NCBI GenBank assembly: GCA_963665165.1
Contig: OY761989.1
Span: forward strand, 248,001-312,000
DNA from: G963663315 sp963665165
GTDB lineage: Bacteria > Pseudomonadota > Gammaproteobacteria > Arenicellales > Poriferihabitantaceae
DNA length: 64,000 bases
Direction: 5' to 3'
The notes under the pieces are model-generated. The model saw only the letters and a program-made list of their open reading frames with translations. It was not told the origin of the DNA and made no database searches. The translations under genes and the position numbers were made by a program. Below are positions 8,230-17,123 of this stretch, one piece after another; the stretch's first letter is position 1, and the number at the start of each line of letters is the position of its first letter.

Positions 8230-9270
8230 TCAATCCCCACACCGTTTCAGGATTTCGCCAACCAGTTTCGGCCCCCGATAGATCAATCCGGTATAAAGCT
8301 GGATCAGGCTGGCGCCGGCATCGAATTTTTCCTGCGCCGAGTCCGCATCATGGATCCCGCCCACACCAATGATCGGGATTTCTCCCTGCAGGTTTATGTG
8401 CAGGGCTGAAATGATCCCGGTTGACCGGGCTCGCAGCGGCGGACCACTCAGGCCGCCCGCCTCGCCTGCAAGGGGATGCGAACCAATCTGTTCCCTGGAG
8501 ATCGTAGTATTGGTTGCACAGACTCCGTCTATCTGATGTTTTCTCAATAGCGCCGCGATGGCATCCACCCCGGATTCGGAAATATCCGGGGATATTTTCA
8601 GGACCAGGGGAATTCTTTTGCCGGAACGGTCCGATAGTTGCTGGCGCTTGTGGTTCAGGCTGTATAGCAGGGTATCCAGCATTTCATCCTGTTGCAGGTC
8701 TCTCAAATTTTGCGTGTTCGGCGATGAAACATTAATCGCGACATAATCCGCATACGCATGCACCCGCTGCAATCCCTGGAGATAATCATGGACCGCTTCG
8801 TTGATCGGAGTGGAGGAATTCTTGCCGATATTGATACCCTTGACAATGCCCGGGTCCGACTTTTCGATATTCTGGATAAACCGGTCCAGCCCCGGACTGT
8901 TGAAACCCAATCGATTGATCACGGCGCCATGTTCGGGCAATCGGAACATCCTCGGCTTCGGCTGGCCTGGCTGCGGCGCGGGTGTCACCGTACCGAGTTC
9001 AAGCCATCCGAAGCCGAGCCTGTGAAGGGCGTTGCAGGCCACCGCGTTCTTGTCAAGACCCGCGGCCAGCCCCACCCGGTTGGGAAATTCGATGCCCATG
9101 ACCGTAAGCGGACGGAGACGGTTCCCGGTCTGGCTGCCCGCTCCCATCATTGTGGCGGACACGCCCGACAGGAACTTCGATCTGGAGGCAAGAGCCAGTC
9201 CGGCCATGGCCAGATGGTGACTGGTTTCGGCCTCGAATCTGAAAAGAATCGCTCTTGCCAGTGAATACAT
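8230..9270 (-). CDS. pyrD: Dihydroorotate dehydrogenase (quinone)
   Basis: Class 2 membrane-associated flavoenzyme oxidising dihydroorotate to orotate with quinone, the fourth step of pyrimidine synthesis. The 346 residues match the usual length. The N-terminal amphipathic segment (SLARAILFRFEAETSHHLAM) is the membrane/quinone tunnel part. Family motifs include FPNRVGLAAGLDKN, NRLGFNSPG, the catalytic-serine region YVAINVSSPNTQNLR, and the FMN-binding IIGVGGI. It is the last gene of a six-gene operon, 21 bases after the rluF-like gene. Confidence 0.96.
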   Translation of the reverse strand: MYSLARAILFRFEAETSHHLAMAGLALASRSKFLSGVSATMMGAGSQTGNRLRPLTVMGIEFPNRVGLAAGLDKNAVACNALHRLGFGWLELGTVTPAPQPGQPKPRMFRLPEHGAVINRLGFNSPGLDRFIQNIEKSDPGIVKGINIGKNSSTPINEAVHDYLQGLQRVHAYADYVAINVSSPNTQNLRDLQQDEMLDTLLYSLNHKRQQLSDRSGKRIPLVLKISPDISESGVDAIAALLRKHQIDGVCATNTTISREQIGSHPLAGEAGGLSGPPLRARSTGIISALHINLQGEIPIIGVGGIHDADSAQEKFDAGASLIQLYTGLIYRGPKLVGEILKRCGD

Positions 9271-9291
9271 CGGATCCGCGCCGGTCCCCGG

Positions 9292-10017
9292 TCAGGCGGT
9301 AAAGGTTTCCGCGGGACCGAGCATGCGCCATTTCCCGCGCTGAAGATTCCCCAGCGAGACACGCCCGATTCTGACCCGGATCAAACCGGATACCCTGAGG
9401 TCAACCAGTTCACACATACGGCGAATCTGCCTTTTCCTGCCTTCGGTCAGGATGACGACAAGCTCCTGGCCGCGGCGTTGCCTGATCACCGCGGGTTTCA
9501 ATGCCCGGCCATCCAGGGACAGCCCGTGAGTGAGCAGTTTCAGTTTTGCAGGGGTAATGCGGCCCTCTACCCGAACGTGGTATTCCTTTTCCAGGGTACT
9601 GTCCGGGGCAATCAGGCGGCGGGCGATCCGGCCATCCCCGGTAAATACGATCAGTCCCGAGGAGTCGATATCCAGTCTGCCGGCAGGCGCCAGCCCATGC
9701 CGGTCCGGCGCCCGGGTTCCCGGTATCCAGGCATTCTCTCCGGTGATCAGCCTGACCGCCGCAGGATAGCCCTTTTCAGGCAGCCCTGAAACATACCCCG
9801 GTGGTTTGTTGAGCAGCACGGTGACTTTTCCGGACTGCTCCGACACCGCTTGCCGATCCAGGGAAATCACCTGGTCCGGCTGAATTCTGGCGCCCAGGGT
9901 GGAGACGATCCGGCCATCGACGCGGACCTGTCCCTGTTCGATGAAACGGTCCGCTTCACGCCTCGAACACAGCCCGCGCTGTGCCATTACTTTCGCCAGT
10001 CGAACCGGATCAGTCAA
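9292..10017 (-). CDS. rluF: rRNA pseudouridine synthase, RsuA/RluF family
   Basis: A 241-residue enzyme converting uridine to pseudouridine in rRNA. The N-terminus is an S4 RNA-binding domain (VMAQRGLCSRREADRFIEQG followed by VRVDGRIV). The catalytic motif is GRLDIDSSGLIVFT with the active-site Asp, and the C-terminal 'EGRKRQIRRMCELV' is the conserved RsuA-family end. The single, unsplit S4-type start and the order LNKPPGYVS resemble RluF (23S U2604), but RluB/RluE/RsuA cannot be excluded by eye. It overlaps the purB 3' end by 8 bases. Confidence 0.75.
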   Translation of the reverse strand: MTDPVRLAKVMAQRGLCSRREADRFIEQGQVRVDGRIVSTLGARIQPDQVISLDRQAVSEQSGKVTVLLNKPPGYVSGLPEKGYPAAVRLITGENAWIPGTRAPDRHGLAPAGRLDIDSSGLIVFTGDGRIARRLIAPDSTLEKEYHVRVEGRITPAKLKLLTHGLSLDGRALKPAVIRQRRGQELVVILTEGRKRQIRRMCELVDLRVSGLIRVRIGRVSLGNLQRGKWRMLGPAETFTA

Positions 10018-11395
10018 TGTCCCGACAAATTTTCCGGGCAGCCTCGGCAGCCAACCCGGTGTATTTTTGCGGCGTCAGTTCAAGCAGGGAATGTTTCGCG
10101 TCTGCCGGAATATCCAGCTCCTGAATAAACCGATGCAACGATGCCCGGGTGATGCCCTGCTTGCCCCGGGTAAGCCGCTTCAGTTTTTCATAGGGTTCAG
10201 CGACGCCGTAACGCCGCATCACGGTCTGGATCGGCTCTGCCAGAACTTCCCAGCTTCGTTCAAGGTCAGCATCCAGCGCGGCCTCATTCAGGGCCAGTTT
10301 ATCCAGGCCCTTCAGGGTCGATTCGATCGCGATCAGGGTATAGCCCGCGCCCACTCCAAGATTGCGCAGCACGGTCGAATCCGTCAGGTCCCGCTGCCAC
10401 CGGCTGACCGGCAGCTTTTCCGCCAGATGACCGAGCACCGCATTGGCCAGCCCCAGGTTGCCTTCCGAATTTTCAAAGTCTATCGGGTTCACCTTGTGTG
10501 GCATCGTGCTTGATCCGACTTCTGTTTCTATGACTTTTTGCCTGAAGTAACCGAACGCCACATAGCCCCAGATATCCCGGTCGAGATCGAGAATTATGGT
10601 GTTGTTCCTGGCCAGGGCATGACAAAACCCGGCAATGTAATCGTGGGGTTCTATCTGCGTGGTATAGGGTTGCCAGGCCAGGCCGAGACCGCTGACGAAG
10701 TCATGTGAAATCGCTGGCCAATCCGCGTCCGGGTATGCGGACAGGTGAGCGTTGAAGTTGCCCACTCCGCCATTGAGCTTGCCGTAGAACTTTTGCGTCG
10801 CAAGCTGATTCCGGCTTCTTTGCAACCGGGCAACCACATTGGCGAATTCCTTGCCAACCGTGGTCGGGCTGGCCGGCTGGCCGTGGGTTCGGGCCAGCAT
10901 GGGCTGGTCGGCATGACATCGCGTCATTCGTTTCAGGCAATCAATCAGCCTGTCGAGCGCCGGAATCAGGACCTGATCGCGCGCGCGCCGCAGCATCAGG
11001 CCATGCGCCAGATTGTTTATATCCTCGGAGGTGCAGGCAAAATGAATGAATTCACTGACTTTTTCAATTTCGGGGCTGCCTTCGATTTTTTCCTTCAGGT
11101 AATATTCAACCGCCTTGACATCATGATTGGTGGCGCTCTCGATCTGCTTGACACGCAACGCCTCACGGGAGTCGAAATTTTCAATGATTGCCTCCAGAGT
11201 GGCGACATCGCTGTCGGAAAACCCGGCCACCTCGGGAATGGCCTGCTGCCGTGAAAGATGCAACAGCCATTTCACCTCGACCTCCACCCTGGCGCGGATC
11301 AGCCCGAATTCACTGAAATGAGAACGCAAGGGGGCGGTTTTGTCGTGGTACCGGCCGTCCAGCGGTGAAATCGCGGACAGGGGACTCAGTTCCAT
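10010..11395 (-). CDS. purB: Adenylosuccinate lyase
   Basis: A 461-residue fumarase/aspartase superfamily enzyme that releases fumarate from SAICAR and adenylosuccinate in purine synthesis. The signature loop is SSTMPHKVNPIDFENSEGN with the catalytic Ser. Other conserved parts are ARTHGQPASPTT and the N-terminal 'LSPLDGRYHDKT'. Length equals the E. coli-type enzyme. The start overlaps the mnmA end by 10 bases and the stop overlaps the rluF-like gene by 8, so translation is coupled. The mnmA-purB linkage is common in gammaproteobacteria. Confidence 0.97.
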   Translation of the reverse strand: MELSPLSAISPLDGRYHDKTAPLRSHFSEFGLIRARVEVEVKWLLHLSRQQAIPEVAGFSDSDVATLEAIIENFDSREALRVKQIESATNHDVKAVEYYLKEKIEGSPEIEKVSEFIHFACTSEDINNLAHGLMLRRARDQVLIPALDRLIDCLKRMTRCHADQPMLARTHGQPASPTTVGKEFANVVARLQRSRNQLATQKFYGKLNGGVGNFNAHLSAYPDADWPAISHDFVSGLGLAWQPYTTQIEPHDYIAGFCHALARNNTIILDLDRDIWGYVAFGYFRQKVIETEVGSSTMPHKVNPIDFENSEGNLGLANAVLGHLAEKLPVSRWQRDLTDSTVLRNLGVGAGYTLIAIESTLKGLDKLALNEAALDADLERSWEVLAEPIQTVMRRYGVAEPYEKLKRLTRGKQGITRASLHRFIQELDIPADAKHSLLELTPQKYTGLAAEAARKICRDID

Positions 11396-12477
11396 TCCTC
11401 TTCCCGCAGGTTCGGGGCCTCCCGGATAATGCCGCCGCCGATACAGATGTCATCCTGGTAGAACACAATGGACTGACCGGGCGTGACCGCCCATTGCGGC
11501 TGGCTGAACCCGACCTGTGCACGGTCGACTCCGGTCCTATCGACAACACAGGGTTGGTCCTCCTGCCGATAACGGATTTTGGCGTTGCACGTGAGCGGCG
11601 ACGCGGGCGGGGAGCCTGCCACCCAGTGCAGTTGTTCGGCAATCACCACTTTTCGGGTCAGAGCCGGATGGTTGCGGCCTTGCACGACATAGACAATGTT
11701 CCGTTCGACATCCTTGTCAACCACATACCAGGGTTCTCCCTCTCCACCGATACCAAGCCCCTGGCGTTGTCCGATGGTATAGAAACAAGCCCCCCTGTGC
11801 CGGCCGACCGGGTCCCCTTCCAGCGTCTCTATCGGCCCCGGACGGGACGGCAGGAACCGCTCCAGAAAATCCGCGAATCGCCGCTCGCCGATGAAACAGA
11901 TTCCGGTGCTGTCTTTTTTGTCGTGAACAGGCAGGGACAGATTTTTCGCCGTCTCCCGGACTGTCTCCTTGTGCATCCCGCCGACCGGAAAATACGAATG
12001 GCACAATGCCTGCTGATCCAGAGTATGCAAAAAATAACTCTGGTCCTTTTCCCGGTCGCGACCTTTTCTGAGCAGCCGGACATGGTTCTGTTTCCCCAGG
12101 CGGACATAGTGGCCGGTCGCGATAAATTCGGCGCCCAGATTCATGGCCCATTGCAGAAACTCCTTGAACTTGATTTCCTTGTTGCAGACGATATCCGGAT
12201 TCGGGGTTCGTCCGTTCCGGTATTCATCCAGGAAGGTTCGAAATACGCGATCCCAGTATTCGTGGGAAAAATTGACGGTTTTCAGTTTGATTCCCAGCGT
12301 TTCGCACACTGCCTGCGCATCCGCCAGGTCCTCTGCCGCCGCACAGTATTCCCGGTCATCATCCTCTTCCCAGTTTTTCATGAAAAGGCCGGTGACCAGA
12401 TGACCGTCTTCCAGCAACTTCGCCGCGGCCACTGAGGAGTCAACGCCTCCGGACATGCCGACAATTACATTACTCAC
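11386..12477 (-). CDS. mnmA: tRNA 2-thiouridylase MnmA
   Basis: A 363-residue enzyme that puts sulfur on U34 of Lys, Glu and Gln tRNAs, using persulfide passed from the IscS-Tus relay. The PP-loop ATP site is GMSGGVDSSVAA at the N-terminus. The two catalytic cysteines lie in NPDIVCNKEIKF and DSTGICFIGER. The FLxxFLPxxPGxI segment and the C-terminal PxQxxVFY region (TPGQSIVFYQDDICIGGG) complete the family pattern. It starts 2 bases after the upstream exported-protein gene. Confidence 0.97.
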   Translation of the reverse strand: MSNVIVGMSGGVDSSVAAAKLLEDGHLVTGLFMKNWEEDDDREYCAAAEDLADAQAVCETLGIKLKTVNFSHEYWDRVFRTFLDEYRNGRTPNPDIVCNKEIKFKEFLQWAMNLGAEFIATGHYVRLGKQNHVRLLRKGRDREKDQSYFLHTLDQQALCHSYFPVGGMHKETVRETAKNLSLPVHDKKDSTGICFIGERRFADFLERFLPSRPGPIETLEGDPVGRHRGACFYTIGQRQGLGIGGEGEPWYVVDKDVERNIVYVVQGRNHPALTRKVVIAEQLHWVAGSPPASPLTCNAKIRYRQEDQPCVVDRTGVDRAQVGFSQPQWAVTPGQSIVFYQDDICIGGGIIREAPNLREEEWN

Positions 12478-12479
12478 AA

Positions 12480-13205
12480 CTATTTCCTGTTCTGGATTTC
12501 CGCGTCCCTTTTGTCACGCCGACAATTGAAACCGCAGCGATTGCCCGCGCCAGCCGGAGCATTCCGGCCGGCATCCGGGCTTTCATCCCTTCGCGAACTG
12601 TCCACCAGCGCGCTCAGAGGCAGGATATCCTCCCAGTCCGGACTGTTTTGAATAATCGGCAGATAACCGTTCGGTTGAAACCAGGAATCCACCACATACC
12701 GCTTGCCGGAAACGATTTCCCGGACCTGTCCGGCCCAGTGCTGGTCAAAGAAAGCCTTGCGGTAAGCCTGTTCAATGACGACATGGTGCCGCAACAAACC
12801 CTGTTGTTCCAGAAGGCGCAGATAGGTAGTGGTATTAACCGCTTCATCGATGCAATCCTGCTGGCCCGGAAACAAGTCGGACAGGTTTTCCTGTCCGGCC
12901 GGCAGGTTGAAGGCCAGGTCCTTGTGGGTCGGAGTATGGCGTCCAATCAGGACTTCCATCCAGCCGATGGCCTGCTGGATCTGCTGGCGTTCCTGTTCGG
13001 GGGTTGGCGCCGCCACAGCGAACCAGTCTGCGACTTCCCGCCATTCAGCCACAGACAAATCGACCACGGCGCTGCTTTTGCAGGCAAAATCATAACAAAC
13101 CGGAATCGCGGCGATGTCAACCCGGTCCGGGACTTCAACACCTGGACTTTTCGCCGCCGCCGGAGCAACCAGAACCATCAGAAAAACTGCGAACAGGATT
13201 CTCAT
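12480..13205 (-). CDS. Conserved exported protein, possible papain-like fold
   Basis: A 241-residue protein with a signal peptide (MRILFAVFLMVLVAPAAAK). The mature part has a Cys in 'GQQDCIDEAVNTTTYLRLL' (about residue 123), a His pair in 'LLRHHVVIEQ' and an Asp in 'YVVDSWFQPNG'. A Cys-His-Asp order with the Cys at a helix start resembles bacterial transglutaminase-like/BTLCP cysteine peptidases, but this is an inference. The C-terminal 40 residues are rich in R, N, G and D and contain two more cysteines. It sits 3 bases after yggX and 2 bases before mnmA, so it belongs to the operon. The name of the family is not known to me with certainty. Confidence 0.7.
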   Translation of the reverse strand: MRILFAVFLMVLVAPAAAKSPGVEVPDRVDIAAIPVCYDFACKSSAVVDLSVAEWREVADWFAVAAPTPEQERQQIQQAIGWMEVLIGRHTPTHKDLAFNLPAGQENLSDLFPGQQDCIDEAVNTTTYLRLLEQQGLLRHHVVIEQAYRKAFFDQHWAGQVREIVSGKRYVVDSWFQPNGYLPIIQNSPDWEDILPLSALVDSSRRDESPDAGRNAPAGAGNRCGFNCRRDKRDAEIQNRK

Positions 13206-13208
13206 GGA

Positions 13209-13484
13209 TCAGGACTCCGACTGCGCCTTCCAGGCATCCGGCAATACGATGCCGTCACCAAACAGCCAGGCTTCCATCTGGCTGGCCAGGTATTTCTTGT
13301 GTCGGGCGTCCAGGGGATTGAGCTTGTATTCGTTGATCAGTATGGTTTGTTGCCGCAGCCATTCCTGCCAGGCCTCCCTCGATATCTGGTCATATATTTT
13401 CTGCCCCAGCTCTCCGGGCCAGGGCGGTCGCGGCAGCCCTTCGGCTTTCTTTCCGAGTTTCGTACAGTTCACCTGGCGTGTCAT
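13209..13484 (-). CDS. yggX: Fe(2+)-trafficking protein YggX
   Basis: A small (91-residue) cytoplasmic protein linked to protection of iron-sulfur clusters and iron handling. Starting at 13484 it reads MTRQVNCTKLGKKAEGL, with the conserved Cys near residue 7. The body 'LGQKIYDQISREAWQEWLRQQTILINEYKLN' and 'FLxGDG' type end match the family. A start at 13508 would add eight residues not found in the family. It is the first gene of the yggX-mnmA-purB-rluF-pyrD operon. Confidence 0.93.
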   Translation of the reverse strand: MTRQVNCTKLGKKAEGLPRPPWPGELGQKIYDQISREAWQEWLRQQTILINEYKLNPLDARHKKYLASQMEAWLFGDGIVLPDAWKAQSES

Positions 13485-13723
13485 GGAATCAACTCTCTGG
13501 CGGTCCACATCTCAAGATTGCAAATTGAACAGGGGCCTGTCTCGTGGCATGATTGCGGTTCATTAATGATCCGGGTCTGACAACCCGGCTTCGACACAAG
13601 GACAATGGCCCGATGAAAACGACAGTGTACCGCACAATAGCCGGAATTTCACGGCCCCGGCTACACCGGCGAGGAAACGGCCAGTTTGTCCATCAGGCAC
13701 GATTCCCCGAACCCGGTTAGCCG

Positions 13724-14956
13724 ATGGAAATGATGTCTTATGTGCTGTTGGCGGCGGTCGTCGTACTGCTGATATTGCTTGCGACCTGCGGGGCCGCCAG
13801 CGGGCGCCGCAAGACTGAGTTGAATACCGTTCAGGGCAGGCTGCGCGAAACGGAACTCGAGCTTCAGGTTGCCGGGGTACGCTCCGAAGAGCAACTCAAG
13901 TCTTACCAGGAACTCAATCGGGAGATCAGCCGGAACCGCGAACAACTGCAAAAGGATTTCGAGGTGTTATCGAACCGGGTGTTCGAGGAAAGCCGCAGAA
14001 AATTTGACCTGGACAGCAAACGAACCCTCGATTCCAGCCTCGAACCACTGAAACAGGAAATTGAATCCTTTCGCAAACGGGTCAATGAAACCCACCTGGA
14101 AGACCTGAAAGACCGCAGCCGTCTCCAGGGCCAGATCCTCGAGTTGCAGAATCAGGCCCGGCAGATTGGCCAGGACGCGGTACAGCTTGCCGCGGCGCTC
14201 AAGGGCGAAAGCAAAGCCCAGGGCAACTGGGGCGAAATGGTGCTGGAACGTCTGCTGGAAGAATCCGGCCTGGAAAAAGGCAGGGAGTACGAAACCCAGG
14301 CCAGCTATCGGGACCAGGACGGCCGGCTCAAACAACCCGATGTGGTTATCCACCTGCCCGACAACAAGGATATCGTGGTGGACGCGAAAGTATCCCTGAA
14401 AGCCTGGGAAGCTTTTTTCAATGCCAGCGCGGAAGCGGAACAGGCACAGGCGCTGAAGGACCATCTGGCGTCCATCAAATCGCATATCGCCAACCTGGCT
14501 GGAAAATCCTACCAGAGTCTCGACAACGTCCGCAGTCTGGAATTCGTCTTTATGTTCATACCGGTGGAACCGGCCTGGATGCTGGCCCTGCAAAAGGAAC
14601 CGGAGCTGTTCCAGCAAGCCTGGAACAAGGGCATCGTGATCGTATCGACCACGACACTGATGCCGACACTGCGAACCGTCGCCAACATCTGGCGCAATGA
14701 AAAACAGAACCGTTACGCGCAGCAGATCGCCGACAGCGCCGGGGGGCTGTATGACCAGTTCGCGCTGCTGATCGAATCGCTCGACAAACTCGGCAAAAAC
14801 ATCCGTTCCGTACAGGAAAGCTATGAAGAGGCGCGTAACCGTCTGCATACCGGTTCCAGAGGCAGCATCGTCAGGCGTATCGACAATCTCGAAAAACTGG
14901 GCGCCAGGTCCAGAAAGCAGTTGCCCGAATCGGCCCGGCGGTTGCTGGAGGAGTGA
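13724..14956 (+). CDS. rmuC: DNA recombination protein RmuC
   Basis: A 410-residue protein that limits DNA inversions at short repeats in E. coli; the biochemical role is uncertain, though a nuclease-type fold is proposed. An N-terminal membrane helix (VLLAAVVVLLILLATCG) is followed by a long coiled coil (about residues 25-150). The RmuC domain follows with 'ALKGESKAQGNWGEMVLERLLEESGL', 'QPDVVIHLPDNKDIVVDAKVSLKAW' (PD-(D/E)XK-like D and DxK) and 'PVEPAW'. It stands alone between yggX (divergent) and petA. Confidence 0.93.
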   Translation: MEMMSYVLLAAVVVLLILLATCGAASGRRKTELNTVQGRLRETELELQVAGVRSEEQLKSYQELNREISRNREQLQKDFEVLSNRVFEESRRKFDLDSKRTLDSSLEPLKQEIESFRKRVNETHLEDLKDRSRLQGQILELQNQARQIGQDAVQLAAALKGESKAQGNWGEMVLERLLEESGLEKGREYETQASYRDQDGRLKQPDVVIHLPDNKDIVVDAKVSLKAWEAFFNASAEAEQAQALKDHLASIKSHIANLAGKSYQSLDNVRSLEFVFMFIPVEPAWMLALQKEPELFQQAWNKGIVIVSTTTLMPTLRTVANIWRNEKQNRYAQQIADSAGGLYDQFALLIESLDKLGKNIRSVQESYEEARNRLHTGSRGSIVRRIDNLEKLGARSRKQLPESARRLLEE

Positions 14957-14969
14957 AGAATGAAGTACT

Positions 14970-14998
14970 TTAGAATCATTCGCGGGTTCTGGTATAAT
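14970..14998 (+). promoter_or_regulatory. Probable sigma-70 promoter of petABC
   Basis: TTAGAA at 14970-14975 and TATAAT at 14993-14998 with a 17-base spacer; the -10 is preceded by TGG, an extended -10 feature. It lies in the 158-base gap between rmuC and petA, about 115 bases before the petA start. Confidence 0.55.
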
Positions 14999-15114
14999 CT
15001 GGCGTTTTTCAAGGTCCGGGTACAAATCAATTCTGGAATTCACACCAGGGATTCACGAATTGGACAGGGTGTTCAGGACAGGTCAAACAATTTTCCCGAT
15101 TCAGAGGTTTAAAC

Positions 15115-15708
15115 ATGACTGGCGACCATGTGGATAACAGGCGGCGACGCTTGTTGACTATTGCAACCACAGGTGTGGGCCTGGCGGGTGCGGCAGGATT
15201 GGCGGTGCCATTTGCCGGAAGTATGTTGCCGAGCGAAAAGGCGAAGGCGGCGGGCGCTCCGGTAGAGGTGGACATCAGCAAGATTGAAACAGGCCAGCAG
15301 ATCACGGTTGAGTGGCGTGGGAAACCGGTCTGGATAATCAAGCGTTCGCCTGAAGTCCTGGACCTGTTGCCGAGCATGGACGATCGTCTCGCAGACCCGG
15401 ATTCAGACCAGGATCAACAGCCCGAATATGCCCGTAATCCGTATCGCTCGATCAAGAACGACATTCTGGTTCTGGTCGGCATCTGCACTCATCTGGGATG
15501 TTCTCCGAAATATCAGCCCGAAATCGGCGCGGTCTCATTCGACGATGACTGGAAAGGAGGGTTCCTGTGTGCCTGCCATGGCTCCAAATTCGACCTCGCG
15601 GGCCGGGTTTACAGCGGTGTACCGGCGCCGACCAACCTGGTGGTGCCTCCCTACCAGTATCTGTCCGACGATGTGTTGTTGATCGGTGAAGACGGGGAGG
15701 TGGCATGA
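15115..15708 (+). CDS. petA: Ubiquinol-cytochrome c reductase Rieske iron-sulfur subunit
   Basis: A 197-residue Rieske [2Fe-2S] protein of complex bc1. The N-terminus carries a twin-arginine signal anchor (NRRRRLLTIATTGVGLAGAAG). Cluster ligands are in CTHLGC (with SP after) and CACHGSKFD, the two Rieske boxes. It transfers electrons from ubiquinol to cytochrome c1 on the periplasmic side. Its stop overlaps the petB start by 4 bases. Confidence 0.97.
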   Translation: MTGDHVDNRRRRLLTIATTGVGLAGAAGLAVPFAGSMLPSEKAKAAGAPVEVDISKIETGQQITVEWRGKPVWIIKRSPEVLDLLPSMDDRLADPDSDQDQQPEYARNPYRSIKNDILVLVGICTHLGCSPKYQPEIGAVSFDDDWKGGFLCACHGSKFDLAGRVYSGVPAPTNLVVPPYQYLSDDVLLIGEDGEVA

Positions 15709-17123
15709 TGCGATTCCTGTTGAACTGGCTGGATGAGCGATTCCCGGCCAGCAAGGTGGCGAAAGAGCACCTGCTCGAATACTTCGCGCCAAAGAACTTC
15801 AATTTCTGGTATTTCTTCGGCAGTCTGGCGCTGCTGGTGCTCGGCCTGCAAATCGTGACCGGAATATTGCTGGCGATGAACTACAAACCGGATGCCAGAC
15901 TCGCCTTCGATTCCGTCGAATACATCATGCGCGACGTTTGGGGCGGCTGGTTCGTGCGTTACATGCATTCCACCGGTTCGTCGATGTTCTTTATCGTAAT
16001 TTACCTGCACATGTTCCGCGGATTGCTGTACGGCTCTTACCGGAATCCCCGTGAACTGATCTGGATTTTCGGTATGGTCATTTACCTTGCCATGATGGCG
16101 ACCGCCTTTTTCGGTTATCTGCTGCCCTGGGGCCAGATGTCTTACTGGGGCGCGCAAGTCATCGTGAACCTGTTCGAGACCCTGCCCTGGATTGGACCCA
16201 TGTTGTCGGAATGGATCCGGGGCGACTATGTGATTTCAGACATTACCCTGAATCGTTTTTACGCGCTTCACTACCTGATTCCATTTGTTCTGGTCGGATT
16301 GGTTTTCCTGCATATCGTCTCCCTGCACAAGGTCGGATCAAACAACCCCGACGGCATCGAAATCAAGAATGGCCCGAAAGGCAACCAGTGGAGCGAGGAC
16401 GCGCCCGCCGACGGCATCCCCTTTCATCCGTACTACACAGTCAAGGATATCCTGGGAACGGTCGTGTTCCTGGCCTTCTTCTTCGCCATTGTGTTTTTCA
16501 TGCCGGAAATGGGTGGGTATTTCCTGGAGCAACCCAATTATGAACCGGCCAATCCATTGAAAACCCCGGAACATATCGCACCCGTATGGTACTTCACGCC
16601 TTATTACGCGATCCTGCGGGCAATACCCAGTTTTGCCGGCACACAAGTCTGGGGGGTACTGGTGATGTTCGCTTCCGTCGCCGTATTTTTCTTCTTGCCA
16701 TGGCTGGATAAAAGTCCGGTCAAATCCATACGGTACAAAGGTCTGACCACCCGGTTTTCATTGGCGCTTTTTGTGACGACATTCCTGATTCTGGGGTGGC
16801 TGGGAACCAAGGCGCCGACCACGAACCTGACCATAATGGCGCAGTTTTTCACATTGATCTACTTCGCGTATTTCCTGCTGTATCCGAGTTTCAGCGCGGC
16901 TGGCCAGGGATTGACGATAGCCGGGAAACTCCTGTTCTGGATAGCGGCAGCCCTGTTTGCCGGGACACTTTTCTATTGGTGGTTTGGCTGGAGCGGTGGT
17001 CCGGGCACAGGCCTGAAACTGGTTTATTCGATTCTGTCCATTGCGATACTTTTCATACTGGGTATCCGGCCTGCTTTCATAAGCCCGGAAAAAGTCAAAC
17101 CTGTTCCGGAGAGGATTAGCTGA
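15705..17123 (+). CDS. petB: Cytochrome b subunit of bc1 complex
   Basis: A 472-residue, multi-membrane-span subunit carrying hemes bL and bH and the Qo and Qi sites. Heme His pairs are in 'VRYMHSTGSSMFFIVIYLHMFRG' and 'ALHYLIPFVLVGLVFLHI'. 'TAFFGYLLPWGQMSYWGA' is the Qo region. The PEWY motif is replaced by PVWY (EHIAPVWYFTPYYAILRA). The C-terminal part extends past the usual bacterial length with two more hydrophobic segments. It overlaps petA by 4 bases and petC by one. Confidence 0.97.
   Translation: MMRFLLNWLDERFPASKVAKEHLLEYFAPKNFNFWYFFGSLALLVLGLQIVTGILLAMNYKPDARLAFDSVEYIMRDVWGGWFVRYMHSTGSSMFFIVIYLHMFRGLLYGSYRNPRELIWIFGMVIYLAMMATAFFGYLLPWGQMSYWGAQVIVNLFETLPWIGPMLSEWIRGDYVISDITLNRFYALHYLIPFVLVGLVFLHIVSLHKVGSNNPDGIEIKNGPKGNQWSEDAPADGIPFHPYYTVKDILGTVVFLAFFFAIVFFMPEMGGYFLEQPNYEPANPLKTPEHIAPVWYFTPYYAILRAIPSFAGTQVWGVLVMFASVAVFFFLPWLDKSPVKSIRYKGLTTRFSLALFVTTFLILGWLGTKAPTTNLTIMAQFFTLIYFAYFLLYPSFSAAGQGLTIAGKLLFWIAAALFAGTLFYWWFGWSGGPGTGLKLVYSILSIAILFILGIRPAFISPEKVKPVPERIS

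Noticed and set aside
11365..12435. Plus-strand open frame of 356 codons
   Set aside because: Antisense shadow of mnmA, whose motifs are all intact on the minus strand.
13967..15043. Minus-strand open frame of 358 codons
   Set aside because: Antisense shadow of rmuC.
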